Assembly (NCBI GenBank): GCA_021152595.1
Contig: JAGKVC010000001.1
Span: forward strand, 29,571-93,570
DNA length: 64,000 nucleotides
Source: Clostridia bacterium
GTDB lineage: Bacteria > Bacillota > Clostridia > Oscillospirales > Ruminococcaceae
Direction of reading: 5' to 3'
Of the stretch, positions 8,031 through 19,414 are shown piece by piece. Within the stretch, counting starts at the first letter, position 1. Each line of letters opens with the position of its first letter. The notes below the pieces were generated by a model. The model ran no database searches. It was not told the origin of the DNA and saw nothing but the letters and a program-made list of their open reading frames with translations. The position numbers were made by a program, and so were the translations under genes.

Positions 8031-10388
8031 TTATGCCTTGAAAATAAACTGAATGAAATTGTAGAAATGGGTACGGATCGAGTCATCGCCGTGATGACCG
8101 TTCTGCACGATCTGCCAGATATTCGGGACATTGTTCTTCGTGAAGTTATTGTGATAGCCCTCCGGAATTGCGGTGCCGACGACATCATCGGCAGTACCGG
8201 CGGTGATATAGACCAGCGACGGGGATTCCGCTTCGCTGCTCCACTTGAAGCTGCCGGAGACGCCCGGTGCCGGACACGCAGCGCCGACATAGCCGAACTT
8301 ATCCGCATACTTCATGCCGATCTGGAGCGACTCTCTGCCGCCCATCGAGAAGCCCGTGACGGCGGTGTTCTCTCTGCCTGTTGCGACGCTGTATTTGCTC
8401 TCGATATGCGGCATCAGACTGTCAACGATATCATCGACGAATGCGTCATATGCGGCGTTGCTCTGATTGTCCATACCGCTCGGGCTGTTCATGGTCGCGC
8501 TCGTGAACACAAGCGGGCTGACAACGATCATTTCCTCTGCTTTGCCTTGTGCGATGAGGTTTCCGACAAGCTCCTTTGTCCGCATGGCATCGCCGTTGTT
8601 GCCGTTTGTCATCAGTCTGTCCTCGTCCTCATAATAGCCGTGCAGGATATAGAGAACCGGATATTCTCTGCTCGGATCGTAGTTTGCAGGCAGCAGGATG
8701 TTATAGGGCTTATCCTTGTTTGCCGCCTTCGATCTGTAAGTTTCTTTCTTGAGTGTGCCGTAGGCGGTGCCGGCCTTTGCATCGAGAATGCCGTAATCGA
8801 GCGGCTTCAGCTCCGCCTCGCAGATCGGCGTGTATTCGGAGATCGTGCGCATATCGCCCTTTGCCGGAATCACCGGTTCCGGAAATTCTGCGATCTTGCC
8901 GAGCAGATACTGCACGAACCAGTCGATATCGGTCTGATCGACGCTGCCGTCACGGTTGACATCCGCCATTTTCTTCATGCTGTTATTGGCAAATTTATCC
9001 TTGATGCCCTCCTTTGCGTGGGAGAGATCGGCAGCGTTGATCACGCCGTCGCCGTCCACATCACCGAGCTTATAGACCGCAGGCTGTGCGACACCTGCGG
9101 ATTTTTTGACGATGATATCATCCACATAAAAATCGCATTTATCGGTATCCGTTTCGATGTACAGTGTCGGGGAGGATCCGCTCTTCACGGTGTATTTTTC
9201 ACCGGCAAGCGTACCCCATGTGCCGGACGCGACAGTCTCCTCAACAAAGGTATCATACTCCGCACCGTTGCCGGAGCCGTACTGCACGGTCATTTTGAAT
9301 TTGACGGCTGAGCCGGAGCTCTGTTTCACCCTCGCAGTGACATCAATCACCGTGCCCTCCGGACAAAGGCTGCTGATATCATATGAGATGCCGTTCCATG
9401 CATCGCTGCGGTCTGTCACGGAAGCAGACTGCTTTCCGCTTGCCGCTTCGGTTTTGCTGACATCCACGGATGCACTGCCGCGGGCTGCCCAGCCGGAAAG
9501 ACCGCTCTCGAAATCGGAATACAGCAGCTCGGAGCCGGTGCGTGCAGGTGTTTCCGCTGTATCGGAAGGATCGGATTGCTTCGGCTCCTCCGGCTGTGTC
9601 GGCACCGCAGAGCTGCCTGCCAGATAATCTGAGATGGTTTCCGCCCAGAATTTGCCCATTTTCTCATAGCCCTTGCCGCTCGGATGGAGGTTGTCGCTGC
9701 TGAGATCGGAGGTGGAGAGACAGCCGTGAATATCCGCATATTTCACATGCTTGCCTGAGCCTTCATAGTCCTCAGCAACCTTTTTGACGGTGCTGTTATA
9801 ATTGCCGACACGCTGCGGACTGCCGCCGTATGCGGTAAACTCCGGAATCGAAGCGAGGAAGATCATGCCGTTCTGATTCATATTCTCGAGCATGTAGTCC
9901 AGCAGTGCATGCAGATCATCCGAGCAGGCGCCGAGATCGCGGTTTGCAGTCATATCGTTCGTGCCGATGATGAGCAGGATGATATCCGGATTATACTGCT
10001 TGACTTTGTTGCCGTTTTTCAGTTCATTATAGAGACTGCCGGTATTCTGCGCCTGTCCCCAGCCGGGAACCTCCTTGATCTGGAAGCCGCTGTATCCGGC
10101 GTGATCGCTGTCATACTGTACATTCTGTCCGTTATAATTGAAGGATGCGTTCATGTCTTTTTTCGGTCCGACCATGTCAAAGGAAATGTTCTTCTGCTTC
10201 AGCGCATAATCAAGATATTTCCGGTAGCCGCCGGTTTCGCCGTCGCCGTTCGTGATGGAATCACCGACAGGCATAATCCTGATCTGTTCGGCTGCCGCTG
10301 CCGGTTCCGCAGGCTTGCAGATGCCGGGTGAAAGCAGCGTGGCGGCTGCCAGCACGGTTGCTGACAGAATCGAAAAGTGTTTTTTCAT
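8031..10388 (-). CDS. Cellulosomal bifunctional esterase: SGNH esterase - CBM - dockerin - CE1-type esterase
   Basis: 785 residues; the ATG at 10388 is preferred over one 6 bp upstream because only it has correct spacing to AAAGGGGGAT. Order of parts: signal peptide (1-35); SGNH/GDSL esterase of CE3 type (GDSITNG with Ser44, GTND at 142-145, D232-x-x-H235); Pro/Thr linker; a CBM4/9-like beta-sandwich (about 286-430); dockerin (441-500; GDVDGDGVINAADL and DVNRDGSVDQTDI); and a second alpha/beta-hydrolase esterase of the CE1/esterase-D type (Ser681 in GFSMGG, ILHGYYED). Both halves look catalytically intact, so it could remove acetyl and feruloyl groups from xylan. The central dockerin between two enzymes is notable. 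Substrates are inferred from family membership. Confidence 0.9.
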   Translation of the reverse strand: MKKHFSILSATVLAAATLLSPGICKPAEPAAAAEQIRIMPVGDSITNGDGETGGYRKYLDYALKQKNISFDMVGPKKDMNASFNYNGQNVQYDSDHAGYSGFQIKEVPGWGQAQNTGSLYNELKNGNKVKQYNPDIILLIIGTNDMTANRDLGACSDDLHALLDYMLENMNQNGMIFLASIPEFTAYGGSPQRVGNYNSTVKKVAEDYEGSGKHVKYADIHGCLSTSDLSSDNLHPSGKGYEKMGKFWAETISDYLAGSSAVPTQPEEPKQSDPSDTAETPARTGSELLYSDFESGLSGWAARGSASVDVSKTEAASGKQSASVTDRSDAWNGISYDISSLCPEGTVIDVTARVKQSSGSAVKFKMTVQYGSGNGAEYDTFVEETVASGTWGTLAGEKYTVKSGSSPTLYIETDTDKCDFYVDDIIVKKSAGVAQPAVYKLGDVDGDGVINAADLSHAKEGIKDKFANNSMKKMADVNRDGSVDQTDIDWFVQYLLGKIAEFPEPVIPAKGDMRTISEYTPICEAELKPLDYGILDAKAGTAYGTLKKETYRSKAANKDKPYNILLPANYDPSREYPVLYILHGYYEDEDRLMTNGNNGDAMRTKELVGNLIAQGKAEEMIVVSPLVFTSATMNSPSGMDNQSNAAYDAFVDDIVDSLMPHIESKYSVATGRENTAVTGFSMGGRESLQIGMKYADKFGYVGAACPAPGVSGSFKWSSEAESPSLVYITAGTADDVVGTAIPEGYHNNFTKNNVPNIWQIVQNGHHGDDSIRTHFYNFIQFIFKA

Positions 10389-10446
10389 AATCATATCCCC
10401 CTTTATGATGAATTGGCGTGATGCTTACAAACTGCACCATATTATC

Positions 10447-10475
10447 ATTATAAGTGATATTCAGGGGAGAGTCTA
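10447..10475 (-). promoter_or_regulatory. Promoter of the bifunctional esterase gene
   Basis: Minus-strand TAGACT (10475-10470), 17-bp spacer, TATAAT (10452-10447), about 55 bp before the start codon. Confidence 0.6.
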
Positions 10476-10746
10476 GCTAAGATTTGCTTAAAAATGCTCT
10501 AAAACTTCTTAAAATTTGCGATTTCCTCCAAAAAACGAATTCAATTATCGCCGCGGATGCATCCTGACGGCGCATGCATGCCGGTGGAATATCGGATTCA
10601 GCCGGATCCCCGATCCAGTGATTCATGCGAGCCGCCCTGCTGCTTCGCCCTTGTCAAAAATAACAGTTTTCTGTTTGCTGCAATTCAAATATTCCGGTCA
10701 CTGTTCTGAAATTGTGCTTCCGATAAGGAAAACTGTCCGCCGGATA
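10476..10746. other. Intergenic stretch, no gene seen
   Basis: Separates the divergent esterase and glutamate synthase operons. I find no convincing coding frame, RNA gene or terminator here; the left part is A/T rich and the right part is of ordinary composition. Confidence 0.5.
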
Positions 10747-10775
10747 TTGACAATACTTTCACAATGTGCTAAAAT
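10747..10775 (+). promoter_or_regulatory. Promoter of the glutamate synthase operon
   Basis: TTGACA (10747-10752), 17-bp spacer, TAAAAT (10770-10775). The predicted transcript start (about 10782) is only a few bases before the antitermination hairpin, so the leader RNA begins with it. Confidence 0.8.
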
Positions 10776-10787
10776 AGGGGCAATGAA

Positions 10788-10850
10788 ATGAACAAAGGCG
10801 TTCATTCGGAAAGACAGGCTTTCTGTCTCCGGATGGGCGCCTTTTCGTTT
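10788..10850 (+). promoter_or_regulatory. ANTAR-type antitermination leader (hexaloop hairpin overlapping a terminator)
   Basis: First hairpin: stem ATGAAC/GTTCAT with the six-base loop AAAGGC (10794-10799), having A at loop position 1 and G at 4 as in RNA targets of ANTAR proteins. The loop and 3' arm are also the 5' arm of a terminator: AAAGGCGTTCATTCGG (10794-10809) pairs with CCGGATGGGCGCCTTT (10829-10844, with G-U pairs), followed by TTTTCGTTT. The two folds exclude each other. A second hairpin with loop bases ACAGG lies inside the terminator. An ANTAR protein is encoded at 20645-21238. The structures are read by eye; the regulator-target link is inferred. Confidence 0.75.
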
Positions 10851-11014
10851 GCAGGCGGTGCCTGTCTCCGTTGAGCTGAAGCCCGCCGGAGGTACAGAAA
10901 CCTGCAAAAGAAATACGTGCTTCAGCAAATCAGAGCTGCTGACCGGAAGTATTCCGGCAAAACATGCAGTCACATTTATGTATATCCAATCATATCAAAC
11001 AGGAGGAAATTGAG

Positions 11015-12109
11015 ATGAGCCAATTAGAAGGACAGGTCCGGATCCCTTCGGGCTGCGCGGTCTCTGCGATGATCTCCAGAGACGGCAGGCGCATGAACGG
11101 CGAGAGCATCATCGAGAGCATGATCCCGATGCATGACCGCTCGAACGGTCTCGGCGGCGGCTTTGCTGCCTACGGCATTTATCCGGAATACAAGGATTTC
11201 TTTGCACTGCACATCTTCTTCAACAGCCGCCAATGTCAGAGCGAATGTATGACGCTGCTCAAGGAGTATTTCGAGATCGTGCAGGATGAGCATATCAAGG
11301 TGCGCAAGCTGCCGCAGATTACCGATGAGCCGATTATCCGGCGCGTGTTTGTCTCCCCGATGCAGTCCGTTCTGCGGCATTTGCAGATCGACGAAAAGGA
11401 GCTTGTCGTCCGGATTGTCAACCGTATCAATGCGCAGCTTGAGGGCAGCTATGTCTTCTCCTGCGGCAAAAATATGGGCGCATTCAAGGCGGTCGGCTTT
11501 CCGGAGGATGTCGGCAGATACTACCGGCTCGAGGAATACGAAGCCTATTGCTGGACGGCGCACGGCAGATATCCGACGAATACGCCGGGCTGGTGGGGCG
11601 GTGCGCATCCGTTCTGCATGCTCGATTATTCGATCGTTCACAACGGCGAAATCTCGTCCTATGACGCAAACCGCCGCTTCATTGAAATGTACGGCTACAA
11701 ATGTACGCTGCAAACCGATACCGAGGTCATAACCTATATTGCGGATTATCTGCTGCGGCGGCAGGGACTGACGCTTGAGGAGACTGCGTCTGTGATCGCG
11801 GCACCGTTCTGGTCTACGATCGACGCAAAGCCCGAGGCGGAAAAGCAGACGCTGACCTATCTGCGCAATGCGTTCCCGAGCCTGCTTGTCACGGGACCGT
11901 TCTCGATCATCCTCGGCTTTGAGGGCGGATTGATGGCGCTCAATGACCGCCTGAAGCTCCGCTCGATGGTCGTCGGTGAGCAGGGGGATATGGTCTATAT
12001 TGCAAGTGAAGAAGCCGCGATCCGTGTCATGGCGCCGGATATCACGAATATCTGGTCGCCTGCCGGCGGTGAACCGGTGATTGTCAAGGTGAAGGAGGGA
12101 GCGTTTTGA
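11015..12109 (+). CDS. Glutamate synthase, glutamine amidotransferase subunit (class II)
   Basis: 364 residues; ATG at 11015 after AGGAGGAAATTGAG. This is the free-standing amidotransferase part of the archaeal-type split glutamate synthase, releasing ammonia from glutamine. Recognisable parts are the SGCAVSAMISRDG N-terminal region (candidate nucleophile Cys14), TAHGRYPTNTPGW and DYSIVHNGEISSYDANRRF, and LQTDTEVITYIADYLL, all typical of the GltB glutaminase fold. The nucleophile is internal, so processing or an atypical N-terminus is implied. It is the first gene of an operon with the FMN synthase, ferredoxin, flavoprotein and GXGXG subunits, under the antitermination leader upstream. Confidence 0.87.
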   Translation: MSQLEGQVRIPSGCAVSAMISRDGRRMNGESIIESMIPMHDRSNGLGGGFAAYGIYPEYKDFFALHIFFNSRQCQSECMTLLKEYFEIVQDEHIKVRKLPQITDEPIIRRVFVSPMQSVLRHLQIDEKELVVRIVNRINAQLEGSYVFSCGKNMGAFKAVGFPEDVGRYYRLEEYEAYCWTAHGRYPTNTPGWWGGAHPFCMLDYSIVHNGEISSYDANRRFIEMYGYKCTLQTDTEVITYIADYLLRRQGLTLEETASVIAAPFWSTIDAKPEAEKQTLTYLRNAFPSLLVTGPFSIILGFEGGLMALNDRLKLRSMVVGEQGDMVYIASEEAAIRVMAPDITNIWSPAGGEPVIVKVKEGAF

Positions 12110-13602
12110 ATTTCTATCCGGAATTTGAAGTGGAGCGCAATGACAGCCGGTGCATCCGCTGTCGTGTCTGTGAACGACAGTGTGCCAATGAGGTACACTG
12201 GTTTGATGCAGACGGAAAGGTGATGCTCTCCGATGAATCAAAGTGCGTGAACTGTCAGCGCTGCGTGACGCTGTGTCCGACCAGAGCGCTGAAAATTGTC
12301 AAGAGCGACTGCCGTCTGCGCGAGAATGCAAATTACTCCGATCAGACGATCAAGGAGATCTACCGGCAGGCGGAGACCGGCGGTGTGCTGCTCTCCTCGA
12401 TGGGCAATCCGAATCCGCTGCCGGTTTACTGGGACAAGATCCTGATCAACGCCTCGCAGGTAACGAATCCGCCGATTGATCCGCTGCGTGAGCCGATGGA
12501 AACGCGCGTGTTCCTCGGCAAAAAGCCCAAGCATATCCGCCGCAATGCGGACGGTACGCTCGATACAAAGCTCGCGCCGCAGCTGACGCTCAGCATGCCG
12601 GTGATGTTCTCCGCGATGAGCTACGGTTCGATCAGCTACAATGCGCACGCATCCCTTGCGAGAGCCGCAACCGCGCTCGGCATCTATTACAATACCGGTG
12701 AGGGCGGTCTGCATGAGGACTTCTATCAGTACGGCAAAAACACGATCGTGCAGGTCGCATCGGGCAGATTCGGCGTGCATAAGGATTATCTCGAAGCCGG
12801 TGCTGCAATCGAAATCAAAATGGGACAGGGTGCAAAGCCCGGCATCGGCGGACATCTGCCCGGCACCAAAGCGGTCGGCGATGTCTCCAAGACGCGCATG
12901 ATCCCCGAGGGCAGCGACGCGATTTCTCCTGCTCCGCATCACGATATTTATTCGATCGAGGATCTGCGGCAGCTTGTCTATTCGCTGAAAGAGGCGACCG
13001 AATACCGCCTGCCGGTGATTGTCAAGGTCGCGGCGGTTCACAATATTGCGGCGATTGCAAGCGGCATTGCGCGCAGCGGCGCGGATATCATTGCAATCGA
13101 CGGCTTCCGCGGCGGTACCGGTGCAGCTCCGACGAGAATCCGCGACAATGTCGGCATTCCGATTGAGCTGGCACTTGCGGCGGTTGATAAGCGGCTGCGT
13201 GATGAGGGCATCCGCAACAATGTTTCGATCGTCTGCGGCGGTTCGATCCGTTCGGCTGCGGATGTGGTCAAGGCAATCGCACTGGGCGCGGATGCGTGCT
13301 ATATTGCGACGGCGGCATGTCTTGCAATGGGATGTCACCTGTGCCGGAGCTGCCACACGGGCAAGTGCAACTGGGGTATTGCGACGCAGCGGCCGGATCT
13401 TGTCAAGCGTCTGAATCCGGATATCGGATCGGAGCGGCTGATCAATCTGATGAACGCATGGCGGCATGAGATCAAGGAGCTGATGGGCGGCATGGGCATC
13501 AATTCGATCGAGGCACTGCGCGGAAACCGTCTGATGCTGCGCGGCGTCGGGCTGACCGGAAAAGAGCTTGAGATCCTCGGAATCTCGCATGCAGGTGAAT
13601 AA
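12106..13602 (+). CDS. Glutamate synthase, FMN/ferredoxin catalytic subunit
   Basis: 498 residues starting at a TTG (12106) that overlaps the previous stop; GAAGGAGGGAGCG in front supports it. Residues about 10-65 carry two ferredoxin clusters (CIRCRVCERQC and CVNCQRCVTLCP). The rest is the GltB FMN-binding barrel: AMSYGSISYNAHASLARAA, GEGGLHEDF, QGAKPGIGGHLPG, DGFRGGTGAAPTRIRD, VCGGSIRSAADVVKAIALGAD, and a C-terminal cysteine cluster (CHLCRSCHTGKCNWGIAT) for a 3Fe-4S-like centre. It converts 2-oxoglutarate plus ammonia to glutamate using reduced ferredoxin or the neighbouring flavoprotein. Confidence 0.9.
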   Translation: MNFYPEFEVERNDSRCIRCRVCERQCANEVHWFDADGKVMLSDESKCVNCQRCVTLCPTRALKIVKSDCRLRENANYSDQTIKEIYRQAETGGVLLSSMGNPNPLPVYWDKILINASQVTNPPIDPLREPMETRVFLGKKPKHIRRNADGTLDTKLAPQLTLSMPVMFSAMSYGSISYNAHASLARAATALGIYYNTGEGGLHEDFYQYGKNTIVQVASGRFGVHKDYLEAGAAIEIKMGQGAKPGIGGHLPGTKAVGDVSKTRMIPEGSDAISPAPHHDIYSIEDLRQLVYSLKEATEYRLPVIVKVAAVHNIAAIASGIARSGADIIAIDGFRGGTGAAPTRIRDNVGIPIELALAAVDKRLRDEGIRNNVSIVCGGSIRSAADVVKAIALGADACYIATAACLAMGCHLCRSCHTGKCNWGIATQRPDLVKRLNPDIGSERLINLMNAWRHEIKELMGGMGINSIEALRGNRLMLRGVGLTGKELEILGISHAGE

Positions 13603-13615
13603 GGCGGTGTGAAGG

Positions 13616-14068
13616 ATGAAACGAATCTATGTGAAAGAGGAATGGTGCCTCGGGTGCCATTTGTGTGAATATAACTGCGCATTTGCCAATTCCGGTCTGA
13701 CGGATATGGTCAAGGCGCTGCGGGACAAGCCGATCTATCCGCGCATTCAGGTCGAGACCGACGAAAACGGCGTAACCTATGCGGTTTCCTGCCGGCACTG
13801 TACGGATCCGATCTGTGTCAAGAGCTGTATTGCAGGCGCACTCTCGAAGAAGGACGGCGTCATTGAGATTGACCACAGCAAATGTGTCGGCTGCCTGACC
13901 TGTGTACTGGTCTGCCCTTATGGCGCGGTGGTCGAGGACGGCAGCGGCGTTGCGCAGAAATGTGAGCTGTGCATGAAGAATTCCTGCGGTGCGCCTGCCT
14001 GCGTCAAGGGATGTCCGAACGGCGCGATTGTCTATGAGGAGCGGCAGGCCGTGCCTGCATCCGATTGA
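13616..14068 (+). CDS. 4Fe-4S dicluster electron-transfer protein
   Basis: 150 residues with four cysteine motifs: CLGCHLCEYNC, CRHCTDPICVKSC, CVGCLTCVLVCPYGA and CELCMKNSCGAPACVKGCP, as in HycB/DmsB-type ferredoxin subunits that bind several clusters. There is no signal peptide, so it is cytosolic. Placed between the glutamate synthase catalytic subunit and the flavoprotein, it most likely carries electrons between them. Start ATG at 13616 has GGCGGTGTGAAGG upstream. Confidence 0.88.
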   Translation: MKRIYVKEEWCLGCHLCEYNCAFANSGLTDMVKALRDKPIYPRIQVETDENGVTYAVSCRHCTDPICVKSCIAGALSKKDGVIEIDHSKCVGCLTCVLVCPYGAVVEDGSGVAQKCELCMKNSCGAPACVKGCPNGAIVYEERQAVPASD

Positions 14069-14130
14069 CAGCGCAGGAAACGAAGCTGCTGTTATCAGAC
14101 CGATCCCGTAATCGGGAATGGAGGAAAACA

Positions 14131-15369
14131 ATGAAACACTATGTTATAATCGGAAACGGTGTCGCTGCTGCCGGATGTATCGAAGGCATCCGATCTGTTG
14201 ATACAGAGAGCAGCATCACGGTCATTTCCGCGGAGCAGCATCCGGTTTACTGCCGTCCGCTGATCTCCTATTATCTCGAGCAGAAAACCGATCCGGAGCG
14301 CATGAACTACCGCACTCCGACGTTCTATGCGGATCACGGTGTGACAGTGCTGTACGGTAAAACTGCTGAGAAAATCGACGCCGGTACGCGGCAGGTCACG
14401 CTGAATACAGGCGAGACGCTGCCCTTTGATGCACTCTGCAATGCGACGGGCTCTGCACCGTTTGTGCCGCCGATGAAGGGACTTGAAACGGTCAGGGAGC
14501 AGTTCACATTCATGACGCTGGATGATGCGCTGTCGCTCGAGAAAGCAGTTACGCCGGAATCGAAAGTGCTGATCATCGGCGCCGGACTGATCGGACTGAA
14601 ATGCGCAGAGGGACTGCATGACCGCGTCAGAGAGATCACAGTCTGTGATCTTGCGCCGCGCGTGCTGTCTTCAATTCTCGATGAGACCTGTGCGGCAATG
14701 ATGCAGAAGCATCTGGAGGCAAACGGCATCGAATTCCTGCTCGGAAACAGTGCAAAGGAATTCAAGGGCAATACGGCGATCATGCAGAACGGCGATAAGG
14801 TCGATTTCGATGTGCTGGTGCTGGCTGTCGGCGTCCGCCCGAATACCGCACTGATTAAGAATGCAGGCGGCGATGTCAACCGCGGCATTCGCGTCGATGC
14901 GGCATGCCGGACAAGCCTGCCGGAGATCTACGCTGCCGGAGACTGCACCGAATATCGGGATATCTCCGCAGATACGGATAAAATCATGGCGCTGATGCCG
15001 AATGCCTATATGCAGGGGCATACCGCAGGCGTCAATATGGCAGGCGGAGAAGCAGTATTTGATCAGGCGATCCCGATGAATTCGATCGGCTTTTTCGGTC
15101 TGCACTGCCATACCGCAGGCTCTCAGCCGGAGGGCTGCGAAATGTACGAAGAAGCGGACGAAAAACACATCAAGCGGCTGTTCGTCAAGGATGATAAGCT
15201 GACGGGCTTCATGCTGATCGGGCATATGCACAGAACCGGCATCTATACCGCGCTGATCCGCAATCAGACGCCGCTTTCCACGGTCGATTTTGCGCGTCTG
15301 AAGCTCGAACCGCAGCTTGCGGCGATGGGCAGTGCCTACCGCAGCAAAGTGCTGAAAGGAGTGGTCTGA
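14131..15369 (+). CDS. FAD/NAD(P)-dependent oxidoreductase of the glutamate synthase operon
   Basis: 412 residues; ATG at 14131 follows GGAGGAAAACA. FAD-binding GNGVAAAGC near the N-terminus, NAD-binding IIGAGLIGLKCAEGL about residue 150, and the second FAD motif EIYAAGDCTEY about 270 place it in the pyridine nucleotide-disulfide / NADH-rubredoxin reductase group. No redox CxxxxC is seen. It probably feeds NAD(P)H electrons through the ferredoxin protein to the synthase. A small hairpin (ATCCCG/CGGGAT, 14103-14118) lies just before the ribosome-binding site. Confidence 0.88.
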   Translation: MKHYVIIGNGVAAAGCIEGIRSVDTESSITVISAEQHPVYCRPLISYYLEQKTDPERMNYRTPTFYADHGVTVLYGKTAEKIDAGTRQVTLNTGETLPFDALCNATGSAPFVPPMKGLETVREQFTFMTLDDALSLEKAVTPESKVLIIGAGLIGLKCAEGLHDRVREITVCDLAPRVLSSILDETCAAMMQKHLEANGIEFLLGNSAKEFKGNTAIMQNGDKVDFDVLVLAVGVRPNTALIKNAGGDVNRGIRVDAACRTSLPEIYAAGDCTEYRDISADTDKIMALMPNAYMQGHTAGVNMAGGEAVFDQAIPMNSIGFFGLHCHTAGSQPEGCEMYEEADEKHIKRLFVKDDKLTGFMLIGHMHRTGIYTALIRNQTPLSTVDFARLKLEPQLAAMGSAYRSKVLKGVV

Positions 15370-15370
15370 A

Positions 15371-17705
<2,335 letters not shown>

Positions 17706-17706
17706 T

Positions 17707-19308
17707 ATGGGGAATTTACATGAAGAATGCGGGCGGACCGTGTCCGCATCCGTTTCTGTTCACGACAGTCTCGGAGAAAAACAGGAAGTGCTGTTCTCTG
17801 ATAAACTGCACGAAGAATGCGGGCGGACAGTGTCCGCATCCATTTCTATTCACGACAGTCTCGGAGAAAAACAGGAAGTGCTGTTCTCTGATAAACTGCA
17901 CGAAGAATGCGGTGTTTTCGGTATCATGACACCGCAGCCGGAGGACCTTGCGCACCTGACCTACTGCGGATTATTTGCATTGCAGCACCGCGGTCAGGAG
18001 GGCTGCGGCATCACCGTCAACGATGACGGGATGTTCACAACGCATAAGGATCTCGGGCTGGCGGAGCATGTTTTTACGCCGCAGGTGCTCGGCAGCTTTC
18101 CGCACGGCACCGCCGCAATCGGACATACGCGCTACGGCACAACAGGCGGCAGTCAGCGCCGGAACTGTCAGCCGATGGAGGTCAATCACCAGAAGGGCAA
18201 GATGGCGCTTGTCCACAACGGCAATCTCAGCAACGCCGCCGTACTCCGCAGCGCACTGGAGCAGCGCGGCGCGATCTTCCACACAACAAGCGATACCGAG
18301 ATCATTGCCTATATCATCACGCAGGCGCGGCTGCAAACGGATTCCATTGAGGATGCGGTGCGCATTGCCGTTTCCCAGCTTGAGGGCGCATTTTCGATGA
18401 TTGTCATGTCCGCGCAGAAGCTCATTGCAGTGCGTGATCCGCACGGATTCCGTCCGCTGTGCATCGGGACACTGCCGGACGGCGGCTATGTTTTTGCCTC
18501 GGAAAGCTGTGCGCTGCCGGCAGTCGGGGCGGCGTTTCTGCGCGATCTCGAACCCGGCGAAATGATCGTTCTGACACCGGAAGGAAAGCTGATTTCCGAC
18601 CGGCGCTTTGTGCGTACAGCCCCGAAAACGATCTGTATTTTTGAATATATCTATTTTGCACGGCCGGATTCGGTGCTGGACGGAGTCTCGGTGCATGCCG
18701 CGCGCAAACGGGCAGGCGCACTGCTTGCGGAGGCGTATCCGGCGGATGCGGATGTTGTGATCGGTGTACCGGATTCCGGTCTGGATGCGGCGCTCGGCTA
18801 TGCGCAGGCTTCCGGTATTCCGTATGGCATCGGACTGATCAAAAATAAGTACATCGGACGGACATTCATTGCCCCGACGCAGTCCGAGCGTGTCAGTGCG
18901 GTGCGCTTGAAGCTCAGCCCGATCCGTGAGACGGTTGAGGGTAAGCGCATTGTCCTGATCGACGATTCGATTGTCCGCGGCACGACAAGCCGCCGGATTG
19001 TATCGCTGCTGCGCGATGCCGGTGCGAAGAAGATTCACATGCGCATATCATCGCCGCCGTTTTTGCATCCCTGCTATTACGGCACGGATATTGATTCCGA
19101 GGAAAATCTGATTGCCTGTCACCACAGCGTACCGGAGATTGCGGAGATGATCGGTGCGGATTCGCTCGGCTTTCTGCCTGCGGAGGTACTGCCGCAGCTT
19201 GCCTGTTCGGAGGAGATCTGCACGGCATGCTTTTCCGGAGATTATCCGACCGCAGTACCGCAGAGCGGCAGCAAAAACCGCTTTGAACAGAAATTGCATG
19301 CAGGTTAA
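17707..19308 (+). CDS. purF: Amidophosphoribosyltransferase with tandemly repeated propeptide
   Basis: 533 residues. It catalyses the first step of purine synthesis from PRPP and glutamine. The catalytic Cys, normally exposed by removing a short propeptide, is Cys68 here (HEECGVFGIM). The 67 residues in front consist of MGN plus two 30-residue copies of LHEECGRTVSAS(V/I)S..., each reproducing the HEEC-Gly context. Downstream all family parts are present: HNGNLSNAA, DPHGFRPLCIG, the PRPP loop VLIDDSIVRGTTSRRIV, and Cys residues for the 4Fe-4S cluster (LIACHHS, EEICTACFSGDYP), as in Bacillus-type PurF. The ATG at 17707 follows GGGTGAATA and sits one base after the pyrG stop. Confidence 0.92.
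   Translation: MGNLHEECGRTVSASVSVHDSLGEKQEVLFSDKLHEECGRTVSASISIHDSLGEKQEVLFSDKLHEECGVFGIMTPQPEDLAHLTYCGLFALQHRGQEGCGITVNDDGMFTTHKDLGLAEHVFTPQVLGSFPHGTAAIGHTRYGTTGGSQRRNCQPMEVNHQKGKMALVHNGNLSNAAVLRSALEQRGAIFHTTSDTEIIAYIITQARLQTDSIEDAVRIAVSQLEGAFSMIVMSAQKLIAVRDPHGFRPLCIGTLPDGGYVFASESCALPAVGAAFLRDLEPGEMIVLTPEGKLISDRRFVRTAPKTICIFEYIYFARPDSVLDGVSVHAARKRAGALLAEAYPADADVVIGVPDSGLDAALGYAQASGIPYGIGLIKNKYIGRTFIAPTQSERVSAVRLKLSPIRETVEGKRIVLIDDSIVRGTTSRRIVSLLRDAGAKKIHMRISSPPFLHPCYYGTDIDSEENLIACHHSVPEIAEMIGADSLGFLPAEVLPQLACSEEICTACFSGDYPTAVPQSGSKNRFEQKLHAG
17716..17895 (+). repeat. Two tandem 90-bp repeats inside the purF propeptide region
   Basis: Units 17716-17805 and 17806-17895 are nearly identical in DNA and code for the same 30 residues with two Val/Ile changes; a third partial copy (HEEC) leads into the true catalytic site. 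Each unit also contains the small palindrome GCGGAC..GTCCGC. In frame, so it lengthens rather than breaks the gene. Confidence 0.9.
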
Positions 19309-19352
19309 GGAAAATTTTTCTGCATGCCCCGCTTTCCTCTTCTTTTTACCGG

Positions 19353-19386
19353 TTGACAATTTGCGCCGGATATGATACGATATAAT
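19353..19386 (+). promoter_or_regulatory. Promoter of the short glutamine synthetase gene
   Basis: TTGACA at 19353-19358 with TACGAT 17 bp on (19376-19381), directly followed by TATAAT (19381-19386). The GGAG ribosome-binding site and ATG at 19415 follow. No antitermination hairpin of the kind found at 10.8 and 21.3 kb is present here. Confidence 0.6.
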
Positions 19387-19414
19387 GTAAACCACCTGCA
19401 AAGGAGTTGTTTCT

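Noticed and set aside
10850..10993. Glutamine riboswitch before the glutamate synthase operon
   Set aside because: GTTCATTCGG and CCGGAAGTA recall parts of the glnA RNA motif, but the conserved junction and order are missing, while the hexaloop/terminator arrangement explains the leader well.
19293..19330. Hairpin GCATGCAG/CTGCATGC at the purF end as a terminator
   Set aside because: The stem is partly self-palindromic, overlaps the stop region and has no T run after it, so termination is not supported.
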